From Lachnospiraceae bacterium (GTDB lineage: Bacteria > Bacillota_A > Clostridia > Lachnospirales > Lachnospiraceae), in assembly GCA_017620975.1 (NCBI GenBank), contig JAGAUD010000016.1, positions 1-46,207 of the forward strand: a stretch of 46,207 nucleotides of DNA, written 5' to 3'. Of the stretch, positions 17,754 through 25,927 are shown piece after piece. The notes below the pieces were generated by a model, which was not told the origin of the DNA, did no database searches, and saw nothing but the letters and a program-made list of their open reading frames with translations. The stretch's first letter is position 1; each line of letters begins with the position of its first letter. Both the position numbers and the translations under genes were made by a program.

Positions 17754-18713
17754 CTACCAGAGACCAACGCCAGCCAATTTATTACTTATTTTATTTGCCA
17801 CATACGTAATTGCAAATCCAATTAACGAAGTAAATACTCCGGCTGCCGTGGTATAACTGTATTGTCCTTCCAGAATACCAAGTCTGTATGTATAGGTTCC
17901 GATAACATCTGCCACATCATAGGTAGCAGGTGTATAGAAAAGAAGGATCAGATCTGTATTCGTCGACAGAATATCTCCAACCGTTTTAATCAAATTAATT
18001 GCAATTACCGCTTTCAATCCGGGCAATGTTACATGCCATACCTGCTGCCACCTGTTGGCACCATCCAATTTGGCAGCTTCATACAATCCAGGATCAATAG
18101 ATGAAATTATGGAACAATAAAGAATACTTCCGAATCCGAATCCCTTCCACACATTGGTGAATGTGTATATCCAAGGAAATGCACCGGAATTCGTACGGTA
18201 ATTCTCCCTTGCAAATCCAAAAACTGAAAGCAAGCTGGTAATCAGACCATCCGTATCAACAAAGGAAATCACCATACCTGCAACGACTACAGTGGAGATA
18301 AAATAGGGCATGTAGCTGGCAGTCTGAATGAATTTCTTGTACCTCAGATGCTTGATCTGATCAAGAAGCAGTGCAAACAGAATCGGTGCGGTGAATCCAA
18401 AAATCAGATTTAAAATACTGAGCACCAACGTATTCTTTAATAATCTGGTAAAATAATGTCCTGTAATAAACTGCTTGAACCATTTTAAGCCTACCCAGTC
18501 CACATCTTTTCCAATGAAAGACGATCCAGGCACATAGTCCTGAAAAGCAATGATGATCCCATACAGTGGCACGTAACAGAATATCAGAATCAGTAATAGT
18601 GTAGGAAGCATCAGTGCATAAACCTGAAGATTCTCTTTAACAATCCCTTCGCCATACTTCTTCTTTTGCTTCGTTCCTGATTCGCCTTTCATGTTATGAA
18701 TCTTACGAAACAT
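17754..18713 (-). CDS. Sugar ABC permease (LplB/UgpA type)
   Basis: A permease of about 319 aa and first gene of the operon. Six hydrophobic helices begin near VYALMLPTLLLILIFCYVPL. The EAA loop is YEAAKLDGANRWQQVWHVTLPG, located before the last helices. The end KLAGVGLW is typical of the LplB group. The ATG at 18713 is chosen because AGGAGG lies 10 nt before it; a TTG at 18722 would sit almost on the ribosome site. A good sigma-A promoter lies about 40 nt upstream. Confidence 0.94.
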   Translation of the reverse strand: MFRKIHNMKGESGTKQKKKYGEGIVKENLQVYALMLPTLLLILIFCYVPLYGIIIAFQDYVPGSSFIGKDVDWVGLKWFKQFITGHYFTRLLKNTLVLSILNLIFGFTAPILFALLLDQIKHLRYKKFIQTASYMPYFISTVVVAGMVISFVDTDGLITSLLSVFGFARENYRTNSGAFPWIYTFTNVWKGFGFGSILYCSIISSIDPGLYEAAKLDGANRWQQVWHVTLPGLKAVIAINLIKTVGDILSTNTDLILLFYTPATYDVADVIGTYTYRLGILEGQYSYTTAAGVFTSLIGFAITYVANKISNKLAGVGLW

Positions 18714-18751
18714 AAATAACAATCCTCCTTTTCTTTGCTTTTGCTAACACA

Positions 18752-18781
18752 AGTATAAGGTTGTCATTCCCTTTATTTCAA
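18752..18781 (-). promoter_or_regulatory. Promoter of the ABC/GDPD/GH3 operon
   Basis: On the minus strand TTGAAA (18776-18781) is followed after 18 nt by TATACT (18752-18757), about 40 nt before the first permease start. Confidence 0.65.
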
Positions 18782-18785
18782 TTGC

Positions 18786-18814
18786 CAAAATGTTCTGCGG
18801 AAGTCAAAATGTTC
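18786..18814 (-). promoter_or_regulatory. Direct-repeat operator candidate for the AraC sensor
   Basis: Two exact copies of GAACATTTTG (minus strand; 18786-18795 and 18805-18814) are spaced 19 bp apart, and the nearer ends 4 nt upstream of the -35. AraC-type activators bind direct half-sites about two helical turns apart next to the -35. Further upstream there is GGAACA/TGTTCC symmetry. Confidence 0.55.
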
Positions 18815-18907
18815 CTACCCTGTACAAAAAGAGCAGGAACACTTTGTTCCAAAAAGAACTATTTTTTCTTAAGGTAAAACCGTCTTTACATTCATCGCTA
18901 AAAGTAA

Positions 18908-18945
18908 AATGGACCTTACACTAATCGCTTAATGTAAAGTCCATT
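18908..18945 (-). terminator. Hairpin after the FNT/small-protein genes
   Basis: AATGGACCTTACA pairs with TGTAAAGTCCATT (one mismatch, 12-nt loop). On the minus strand the stem is followed by TTTACTTTT. It lies about 45 nt beyond the small ORF stop and separates this unit from the ABC operon. Confidence 0.5.
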
Positions 18946-18989
18946 TCAGGGGATTATCATATATTCAAATATTAGTTAGTTGGCTTATT

Positions 18990-19097
18990 TTATCTGGCCA
19001 TGCATTTCCAATAGCCGTAAATTACAGCTGCCACACAACCGACTCCGACTACCTCAATTGCCAGTACCTGCAACACCTCTTCGATAAACAACATCAT
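18990..19097 (-). CDS. Small membrane protein overlapping the FNT gene end
   Basis: A 35-codon ORF starting with two ATGs, preceded by AAAGGAGGGC at good spacing, and overlapping the last 44 nt of the FNT gene in another frame. The peptide begins MMLFIEEVLQVLAIEVV, continues with a Gly/Val/Ala stretch ending in AVIYGYW, and finishes KCMAR. That gives one likely transmembrane helix with a basic C-terminus. The strong ribosome site inside the upstream gene and the helix-like composition support real translation. Function is unknown. A role with the formate/nitrite channel is only a guess from position. Confidence 0.55.
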   Translation of the reverse strand: MMLFIEEVLQVLAIEVVGVGCVAAVIYGYWKCMAR

Positions 19098-19968
19098 TGT
19101 TCATGCCCTCCTTTAAGGTATCTTTTTCTTTTGCTTCTGCTTTTTCTTTATTTAAATAGAACAGTGGAAGTCCTAAAAATAGGATGCCTCCCAGAATATT
19201 ACCAATGGTTACCGGAACCAGGTTCCCAAGAAGATAATTCGTGGCATTCAATGCATCTAACTGCTCGCCTCCATATCCGTATTGTTCCATTGCAAGCTCT
19301 ACATAAGTGGAATTGGTCTTTGCCAGAAGACCTGCCGTAATATAATACATATTAGCTACGCAGTGCTCAAATCCCGCAGTAACAAACAGCATAATGGTAA
19401 AGAAGCATGCCAACAACTTTCCGGTAATGTCTTTTGCACAAAGCGCCATCAAAACAGCTGCACATACAAGAATATTACACAGGATACCTGATACAACCGC
19501 TTTGGAGAAAGAAATTCCTGCCTTACCTACTGCTACCTTGATCGTATATGCTCCCAGCATTCCGGCTGAGTAATCCAATTGACCGCTCATTGCAATCAAT
19601 ACTGCCAACAAACTGGCGCCGACAAAATTTCCGAAATACACCATTGCCAACACACGTACTACATCTTTTATAGAGTTTTTCCCGGCAGATACACCCATTG
19701 CCATGAGACAGTCTCCGGTAAACAACTCTGCACCCAACAGTATTACCATCATAAGTCCAACAGGAAATACAACCGCAGCTGCCAGTCTTGCAAGTCCAAC
19801 ATCAGCAATCGTATGAGCCGCCACACTGCTTGCAGCTGCACCCATGCCAATCATGACTCCTGCCAGGATTGCCTTACCAAACAGACGCTCATTTGTCATC
19901 TGTGCCTTTGCCTGACACCCTGCTATATATTTGTCAATTGCTTCCTTCGTTGATAAAAATCCTTCCAC
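19054..19968 (-). CDS. Formate/nitrite transporter family channel
   Basis: A 304-aa FNT-family pentameric channel (FocA/NirC type) with six helices. Recognisable parts are GAELFTGDCLMAMGV, VYFGNFVGASLLAVL, GILCNILVCAAVLMAL with the family Asn/Leu-rich helix, and FEHCVANMYYI with the channel-lining His. The C-terminal tail is extended and charged (NKEKAEAKEKDTLKEG). The start is GTG with GAGGAGAAGACA upstream. In a fermenter it would export formate from pyruvate formate-lyase; nitrite or other small anions cannot be excluded. Confidence 0.92.
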   Translation of the reverse strand: MEGFLSTKEAIDKYIAGCQAKAQMTNERLFGKAILAGVMIGMGAAASSVAAHTIADVGLARLAAAVVFPVGLMMVILLGAELFTGDCLMAMGVSAGKNSIKDVVRVLAMVYFGNFVGASLLAVLIAMSGQLDYSAGMLGAYTIKVAVGKAGISFSKAVVSGILCNILVCAAVLMALCAKDITGKLLACFFTIMLFVTAGFEHCVANMYYITAGLLAKTNSTYVELAMEQYGYGGEQLDALNATNYLLGNLVPVTIGNILGGILFLGLPLFYLNKEKAEAKEKDTLKEGMNNDVVYRRGVAGTGN

Positions 19969-20061
19969 TGTCTTCTCCTCTTAATCTATTCACGATTCTT
20001 GGTTTCTTTAATTCTTCATTAAAATAGCAGATATCTGTTTTTTATGGAAATATAAATTTAA

Positions 20062-20097
20062 AAACAGCGCCATATGTTTTCGCATATAGCGCTGTTT
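20062..20097 (-). terminator. Terminator of the LysR gene
   Basis: AACAGCGC and GCGCTGTT pair around an inner ATATG/CATAT stem and a TTTTCG loop. On the minus strand the stem is followed by TTTTTAAATTT. Confidence 0.8.
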
Positions 20098-20112
20098 TGC
20101 CAACTTACCTAT

Positions 20113-21051
20113 TTAGTTATACTTTGCAGCAGCCACTTCCACCTTGGACTCATAGATTTTCTTCTGAAAAAGTTTGTCGTACTCACCAAGCTGATAATCC
20201 TGCCTGTAGATCAGCACGTCCTTGTACAGATTGTTCTCCATCTTGCAGGCACGCTGTACCAGACGGTTTTTCTCCAAATAAGAATCCGGAATAGGGGAAA
20301 CCCACATGTATGTAGTGGGTACATTTGCCAAAAGATCAAATTGACTTCCTCTCTCATAAACATAAATGGTCTTACTCTCCGGAGCTTTTCCTGAAGCTAT
20401 AGTTTTTCCTGTAGTTTTCGTATGGGGAGCATCGATATCTGCATGGGTAATTTTCACATAGTCCTGCAAATCCTCCACAGTAATAACCGGCTTATATGCT
20501 AAAGGATGTTTTATTGACATTACCAATACATACTCAAATTCCCAGATGGTTTCATGCTCCAGCTTATTATTTTTCAGACAGGTTTTAAAATAATCTTCAT
20601 CCGATTTCTGATACCGGATGATTCCCATATTATATCCACGATCTGTCACATTGGATATGGTCTTCAAAGCATTGGTTTCATTAATAGTGATGTCTATGCC
20701 ATGATTGATCTGCAGTTCTGATACAAAGGCTGTAAAGCCATTTGCAATATAACTGCCTCTTGGAATAGATATTTTAAATTTCTGATTAGCATCACCGTTT
20801 TGTTTCGATATCTTCTCCATCTCAGCAAGCTGTTCCATCATTTTTCGGGCATGATACAGAAACTCGCTCCCCTTCTCTGTGACTTTAATTCCACTGGAAG
20901 TTCTGCTGAAAATGGCATATCCCAATTCTTCCTCCAGATCCTTTATCGCTTTGCTTAAGTTCGGCTGTGCCATGTACAGGCTTTGCGCTGCCTGTGTGAT
21001 AGAACCTGCACGTTCTACCTCTAATGCGTATTTAAAATATAGTGTATTCAT
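20113..21051 (-). CDS. LysR family transcriptional regulator
   Basis: A 312-aa regulator with an N-terminal winged helix-turn-helix (about 1-60: SITQAAQSLYMAQPNLSKAI, then LEEELGYAIFSRTSSGIKVT) and a periplasmic-binding-protein-like effector domain at about 90-295. The start ATG follows TGAGGAAAA. It lies between a MATE exporter and the FNT channel, all on the minus strand, but has its own terminator. LysR proteins usually act on neighbours or their own gene; the effector is not deducible. Confidence 0.93.
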   Translation of the reverse strand: MNTLYFKYALEVERAGSITQAAQSLYMAQPNLSKAIKDLEEELGYAIFSRTSSGIKVTEKGSEFLYHARKMMEQLAEMEKISKQNGDANQKFKISIPRGSYIANGFTAFVSELQINHGIDITINETNALKTISNVTDRGYNMGIIRYQKSDEDYFKTCLKNNKLEHETIWEFEYVLVMSIKHPLAYKPVITVEDLQDYVKITHADIDAPHTKTTGKTIASGKAPESKTIYVYERGSQFDLLANVPTTYMWVSPIPDSYLEKNRLVQRACKMENNLYKDVLIYRQDYQLGEYDKLFQKKIYESKVEVAAAKYN

Positions 21052-21213
21052 TTTTCCTCATTCAATCTGTGCCCCGATTACGTTGGCTGATCGAATTATC
21101 TCCTGCAATCGACTAGGCGCTATATGTTCCTCAATATGTTTTCTATATATTAACATGAATTAATAAGTTTTATACTTTAGTTGGGAACAATAGACCTTTT
21201 GCCCTCAACATCA

Positions 21214-22590
21214 TTATAATGCATTTTTGCGCCATTTTCCTCTTCTGTAAAAAATGGCAGTTAGTATTGCTCCCAGCACCCAGGAAACAAGCAATGAAAT
21301 AAACAGACATTCCAACCGGCCGTTCGGGTACGCATCACTCTTCGTCAGATAGACCAGACCATATGCCAGGGGCACGCGTATAATGATCGTCTGTACAATG
21401 GAGATCCACATGGGTGTCATCGTATCACCTGCGCCACGCATGACACCTGACAGACTCTGAGTTACTGCGACTGCAATATATCCTGCTGCCAGAATACGCA
21501 TCATGCTCATGCTAAGTTCTACTAATGATGTTGTATCTGTAAAAATACCCATGAGGTACTTGCCAAAAAGTAATATAGCTCCTGTAATCATGACAGATGT
21601 GCCAATTGCCATAACAGTTCCCTGTTTGGCACCTTTTGAAACGCGGTCATATTGGCCTGCTCCCACATTTTGCCCGGCATAAGTAGTCATTGCTGTACCA
21701 AATGAAAAGTTGGGTAGCATAGCAAAACCATCCACACGCATAATAATAACATTAGCAGCTATAAACTGTTCTCCAAAACTATTGGTAAGTGCCTGCACCA
21801 GAATCATGGCCATGGACATAATAGCCTGTGTGATACCGGAAGGCAGCCCCAAGCGAATGACATTCCACGCGATTTCCTTATCCAGTTTGAAATATTTCAG
21901 CTTAAAGTCAAACAAATCTTTCATTTTCATCAGCTTTCGTACACAAAGCACCGCCGATACTGCCTGTGCGATCACTGTTGCCAATGCAACACCGGCAACT
22001 CCCATATTTAATTTTGCCACAAAAAGTATATCCAGAACAATGTTCAGTAAGCTTGCCACTACCAGGTACAACAGCGCAGAGACAGAGTCGCCAAGACCTC
22101 TCAACACACCGCAGAGAATGTTATAATACGCCAGTCCTGCAATTCCGATAAACAGAATCTGTAAATAAGAGGTGCACCAGTCAAGGATACTCTCAGGCGT
22201 ATCCAGAAGTATCAGTAACGGCCTTGAAGCAAGTGTGGCAACAATCATAATAAATACAGATGCAATCGCTGTCAGAACGATGCAATTCCCAATAGTCTTG
22301 GACAATTCTTCTCTCTTTCTCGCTCCAAAATACTGAGATACCATGATCGTAGCACCTGTACTGATCCCAATGAACAACACAAGCAACAAATTAAAAATGG
22401 GACCGGCGCTTCCTACTGCGACAAGGGCATTATCCCCAATATATTTACCAACGACAACACTATCTACTGTGTTGTAAAGCTGCTGGGCAATATTTCCGAG
22501 AAGCATCGGGAATGTAAAGAGCAGAATCTTCTCCCACGGTCTTCCATCCGTCATGTCTACTGCTGCAAATAATTTCTTTAAACGTTCCAT
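21214..22590 (-). CDS. MATE family efflux transporter
   Basis: A full-length (458 aa) multidrug and toxin extrusion transporter with about 12 helices in two related halves. Landmarks are PMLLGNIAQQLYNTVDSVVVG in helix 1, STGATIMVSQYFGARK, and in the second half YAGQNVGAGQYDRVSKG. It exports organic cations or other toxic compounds using Na+ or H+. The start has only a weak TAGGAC ribosome site. It follows rho but is separated from it by a repeat element and a terminator. Confidence 0.93.
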   Translation of the reverse strand: MERLKKLFAAVDMTDGRPWEKILLFTFPMLLGNIAQQLYNTVDSVVVGKYIGDNALVAVGSAGPIFNLLLVLFIGISTGATIMVSQYFGARKREELSKTIGNCIVLTAIASVFIMIVATLASRPLLILLDTPESILDWCTSYLQILFIGIAGLAYYNILCGVLRGLGDSVSALLYLVVASLLNIVLDILFVAKLNMGVAGVALATVIAQAVSAVLCVRKLMKMKDLFDFKLKYFKLDKEIAWNVIRLGLPSGITQAIMSMAMILVQALTNSFGEQFIAANVIIMRVDGFAMLPNFSFGTAMTTYAGQNVGAGQYDRVSKGAKQGTVMAIGTSVMITGAILLFGKYLMGIFTDTTSLVELSMSMMRILAAGYIAVAVTQSLSGVMRGAGDTMTPMWISIVQTIIIRVPLAYGLVYLTKSDAYPNGRLECLFISLLVSWVLGAILTAIFYRRGKWRKNAL

Positions 22591-22605
22591 ACTTTTGTCC
22601 TAAAA

Positions 22606-22633
22606 GGCGCTATTTGAAAATTCATATAGCGCC
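22606..22633 (-). terminator. Terminator between rho and the MATE gene
   Basis: GGCGCTAT pairs with ATAGCGCC with an inner TTGAA/TTCA extension. It is followed by TTTT on the minus strand, just before the MATE ribosome site. Confidence 0.7.
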
Positions 22634-22654
22634 CGTATTCCTATTATTTTTCTT

Positions 22655-22726
22655 GTTACAGTGCACTCGTCAGCTCAGTCAGGAAAAGCGCCGTAGGCGC
22701 GACTTTGCGAATGACACACGTGAACC
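22655..22726. repeat. Palindromic repeat element, copy A (degenerate)
   Basis: It contains in order GTTACAGTGCAC, CGTCAGC, CAGGAAAAGCGC, CGTAGGCGC, TTTGCGAATG and GTGAAC. These blocks match copy B (28968-29149) in the same order, with a large internal part missing and the outer inverted repeats partly mutated. It lies in the rho-MATE spacer. Confidence 0.6.
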
Positions 22727-22733
22727 TCTTGTT

Positions 22734-24464
22734 TTAGAGGAATCTGTTCTTTTTCACTAAGGAAACAAACTCTTTGTTATTCCTGGTGCGTGAGAACATA
22801 TCCAGGATCTTGTCCGTTGCTTCATCCGGCTTCAGACCGTTCAGTGCTTTACGCATGATGTTGATAGCTTCCAGCTCGTCCGCATCCAACAGAAGATCCT
22901 CTCTTCTGGTGCCGGATTTCTGTAAGTCGATAGCCGGGAAGATACGCTTCTCGGAAAGCTTACGGTCCAGGATCATTTCCATGTTACCGGTACCTTTGAA
23001 TTCCTCGTATACTACATCGTCCATCTTACTTCCGGTATCTACCAGCGCAGTAGCAAGGATAGTCAGGCTGCCGCCTTCACGCATATTACGTGCCGCACCG
23101 AAGAATCTCTTCGGCATATGCAGGGCAGATGGATCCAGACCACCGGACAGCGTACGTCCGCTGGGTGGAACTACCTGGTTGTAAGTACGTGTCAGACGGG
23201 TGATACTGTCTATCAGGATAACGACATCTTTCTTATGTTCTACCAATCTCTTGGCACGCTCAATCACCATTTCGGATACTCTCTTATGATGCTCCGGCAA
23301 TTCGTCGAAAGTAGAATAGATTACTTCCACATTTTCGCCCTGAATAGCCTCACGGATATCGGTAACTTCCTCGGGACGCTCGTCAATCAGAAGGATCAGC
23401 ATATGCATACGAGGGTTGGTGCGCAGGATGGACTTTGCCACTTCCTTCAACAGAGTGGTCTTACCTGCTTTCGGCGGGGATACAATCATACCACGTTGTC
23501 CCTTACCGACAGGGCTAACCAGATCCATAACTCTCATGGCTACGCTACTGCCCGGGGTTTCAAGGTTGATTCTTTCATTGGGGAAAATAGGGGTCATATC
23601 CTCGAAGTTCATTCTTCTGGATGCTTCTTCCACAGTATATCCGTTAATGGAACGCACAAACAAAAGGGCACTGAACTTCTCCTGCTGGGTCTTGATTCTC
23701 TTATTTCCTTTTAAAATATCACCGGTTTTCAGACCGAAACGTCTGATCTGGCTGGGCGCTACATAGACATCGTTCTCACCGGGCATATAGTTCTCGCAGC
23801 GAATAAATCCATAACCGTCCGGCATTACTTCCAGTATACCGCTGGCTTCCACACCACTGTCCAGTTCCTTGGGATACTGGCTCTCATCATATGCCTCCTG
23901 AGGACGATAAACTGCACGCTGCTGACGTTCTTCTACTGCCTCACTATTGTCACTCCGCATATCATTTCTATTATCACGCGCAGCATTGTCAGTACGGCTG
24001 TTATCATTCTTCTTATAATTATTATAGTTACCGGAATTACTTGCGTAATTATTATTTCTGATGTAATTTCCGTTACCTGATGCTTCGTATCTATTAGAAC
24101 CACCTTCCACTCTGGAGGCTGACTGACTTTCGTTGCGCACGAAACTGATTCTGGACTCCGGCTTTCTCTGGAATTCCTGATTCACTTTAACTACAGTTCT
24201 ATTCTGGGCAGGCTTTGTCCCTTCTTCTCTGGCAGGTGCTGCAGCTTTGGGTGCTTCTTCTCTGGCAGGTGCTGCGGACTTAGGTGCTTCCTCCTTAGCA
24301 GGTGAAGGCTTTTCACTTTCTGTCTTGCTCTTCTCTTTCTCATCTTCAGCCAACATCAATTCAATCAATGCAGCCTTCTTCATGATAGAGACACCTTTCA
24401 AGCCACGTGCTTTTGCAAGTTCTTTCAACTGTACAAGCTGTAGTGATTCATATTTTTCTCTCAT
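22734..24464 (-). CDS. rho: Transcription termination factor Rho
   Basis: Hexameric RNA helicase ending transcription of untranslated RNA. A SAP-like N-terminal domain spans 1-40. A low-complexity insertion at about 41-195 begins with a KEEAPKSAAPAREE-type repeat and continues into an Asn-rich tract (131-173, 15 Asn in 43 residues). The cold-shock RNA-binding domain follows at about 205-280, Walker A SPPKAGKTT at 329-337, Walker B LILLID at 356-361, and the Q/R loops with SITRLTRTYNQVVPPSGRT. The ATG at 24464 has AGGAGGAACCGA upstream; an upstream in-frame start lacks this and adds 19 non-family residues. Length is 576 aa against about 420 in E. coli because of the insertion. Confidence 0.96.
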   Translation of the reverse strand: MREKYESLQLVQLKELAKARGLKGVSIMKKAALIELMLAEDEKEKSKTESEKPSPAKEEAPKSAAPAREEAPKAAAPAREEGTKPAQNRTVVKVNQEFQRKPESRISFVRNESQSASRVEGGSNRYEASGNGNYIRNNNYASNSGNYNNYKKNDNSRTDNAARDNRNDMRSDNSEAVEERQQRAVYRPQEAYDESQYPKELDSGVEASGILEVMPDGYGFIRCENYMPGENDVYVAPSQIRRFGLKTGDILKGNKRIKTQQEKFSALLFVRSINGYTVEEASRRMNFEDMTPIFPNERINLETPGSSVAMRVMDLVSPVGKGQRGMIVSPPKAGKTTLLKEVAKSILRTNPRMHMLILLIDERPEEVTDIREAIQGENVEVIYSTFDELPEHHKRVSEMVIERAKRLVEHKKDVVILIDSITRLTRTYNQVVPPSGRTLSGGLDPSALHMPKRFFGAARNMREGGSLTILATALVDTGSKMDDVVYEEFKGTGNMEMILDRKLSEKRIFPAIDLQKSGTRREDLLLDADELEAINIMRKALNGLKPDEATDKILDMFSRTRNNKEFVSLVKKNRFL

Positions 24465-24585
24465 TCGGTTCCTCCTGAATATATTAAATGAAAATGAACC
24501 CGGCATATGCCATTCATTCAATTAACTTATATAAATAGTAAATTGGGGGTAAGGGTTAATTGTATTCAATCAAGATGTGTCTTGG

Positions 24586-24615
24586 ACGTGTGACCATGAC
24601 TTCAAGACTCGATTT
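24586..24615 (-). promoter_or_regulatory. Stem-loop in the rho leader
   Basis: GTCTTG and CAAGAC bracket an 18-nt loop within a leader of about 160 nt between the rho promoter and start codon. Rho genes are often autoregulated through their leader. No specific mechanism is visible here. Confidence 0.3.
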
Positions 24616-24629
24616 GTCGTACTGGGGTC

Positions 24630-24658
24630 ATTATAACTCATTTTTTTCCAAATAGCAA
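24630..24658 (-). promoter_or_regulatory. rho promoter
   Basis: TTGCTA (24653-24658) and TATAAT (24630-24635) with a 17-nt spacer on the minus strand. Confidence 0.7.
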
Positions 24659-24669
24659 GCCCAAAACAC

Positions 24670-24704
24670 TTGCGATGTATCAAATTTTATTATATTATTG
24701 ATAC
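24670..24704 (+). promoter_or_regulatory. Malic enzyme promoter with overlapping inverted repeat
   Basis: TTGCGA (24670-24675) and TATTAT (24693-24698) with a 17-nt spacer. GTATCAA (24677-24683) and TTGATAC (24698-24704) form a 7-bp inverted repeat over the spacer and -10, a possible repressor site. Confidence 0.55.
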
Positions 24705-24772
24705 AGTTCAGTAGAACAATTATTTCACCTGAATCAGAAATACACTATATAATCAGAAAAGAGGATGTCGTC

Positions 24773-25927
24773 ATGACTACAAACGAAAAAGCATTATATC
24801 TGCATGAACAATGGAACGGCAAGCTGGAAACCATTTCCAAGACCCCTGTGAAGTCCCGTGAGGATCTGTCTCTGGCTTATACTCCCGGTGTAGCCGAACC
24901 CTGTAAAGTCATCGCCCAGGATAAAGAAGCTGCTTATAAATATACAATGAAGGCAAACACGGTAGCGGTAGTTTCCGATGGAAGCGCCGTACTCGGTCTG
25001 GGCAATATCGGACCTCATGCTGCCATGCCTGTTATGGAAGGCAAAGCCGTTCTTTTTAAAGAGTTCGGTGGTGTCAATGCAGTGCCGATCTGCCTGGATA
25101 CTCAGGACACAGAAGAGATCATTAAGGCTGTCACCTGGCTTGCTCCCGGCTTTGGCGGAATCAATCTGGAGGACATCAGCGCTCCCCGCTGTTTTGAAAT
25201 CGAAGAGCGCCTGAAAGCCACGCTTGATATTCCTGTCTTCCATGATGATCAGCACGGTACCGCCATTGTAGTATTGGCAGGTATCATCAATGCCCTGAAA
25301 GTGGTCGGCAAAAAGAAAGAGGATTGTAAAATTGTAGTAAACGGTGCAGGAAGTGCAGGAGTGGCAATTACAAAGCTCCTTCTCACCTACGGTTTTCCCA
25401 ATATTGTAATGTGTGACAAGGTCGGCATCGTTTCCGGAGCTACTGAAGGACTCAACTGGATGCAGAAGAAAATGGCCGAAGTGACCAACCTGCAGAATGA
25501 GACCGGTACTCTGGCTGATGCACTGAAGGGTGCAGATATCTTTATCGGTGTGTCCGCTCCCAATATGGTATCTCCTGAAATGGTCGCTTCCATGAATAAG
25601 GATGCCATTCTCTTTGCCATGGCTAACCCCGTTCCCGAGATCATGCCGGACGCAGCCAAGGCAGCCGGTGCCCGCGTAGTGGGAACAGGACGCAGTGACT
25701 TCCCTAATCAGGTGAATAACGTAATCGCTTTCCCCGGTATTTTTAAGGGTGCCCTTGAGGGACGTGCCACCCAGATTACCGAGGAAATGAAGTTAGCCGC
25801 TGCAGAAGCGATTGCAAGTCTGGTATCTGCAGAAGAATTAAATGAAAATAATATTCTGCCGGAAGCCTTCAATCCTAAGGTCGCAGAACTGGTGGCTGAG
25901 GCTGTAAAGTCTCACATTAAACGCTAA
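24773..25927 (+). CDS. NAD(P)-dependent malic enzyme
   Basis: Oxidative decarboxylation of malate to pyruvate. The 384-aa short bacterial form carries the family motifs SLAYTPGVAEPCK, VVSDGSAVLGLGNIG, metal-binding FHDDQHGTA, the Rossmann motif VNGAGSAGVAITKLL, and AMANPVPEIMPD. The ATG at 24773 is preferred over an upstream frame-open start because GAGG lies at proper spacing and the family begins there. Its stop overlaps the next gene start (TAATG), giving translational coupling with the radical SAM gene. Confidence 0.95.
   Translation: MTTNEKALYLHEQWNGKLETISKTPVKSREDLSLAYTPGVAEPCKVIAQDKEAAYKYTMKANTVAVVSDGSAVLGLGNIGPHAAMPVMEGKAVLFKEFGGVNAVPICLDTQDTEEIIKAVTWLAPGFGGINLEDISAPRCFEIEERLKATLDIPVFHDDQHGTAIVVLAGIINALKVVGKKKEDCKIVVNGAGSAGVAITKLLLTYGFPNIVMCDKVGIVSGATEGLNWMQKKMAEVTNLQNETGTLADALKGADIFIGVSAPNMVSPEMVASMNKDAILFAMANPVPEIMPDAAKAAGARVVGTGRSDFPNQVNNVIAFPGIFKGALEGRATQITEEMKLAAAEAIASLVSAEELNENNILPEAFNPKVAELVAEAVKSHIKR

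Noticed and set aside
22725..22740. rho terminator formed by CCTCT/AGAGG at the stop codon
   Set aside because: It has a short stem with no T-run on the minus strand. The hairpin at 22606-22633 is better.
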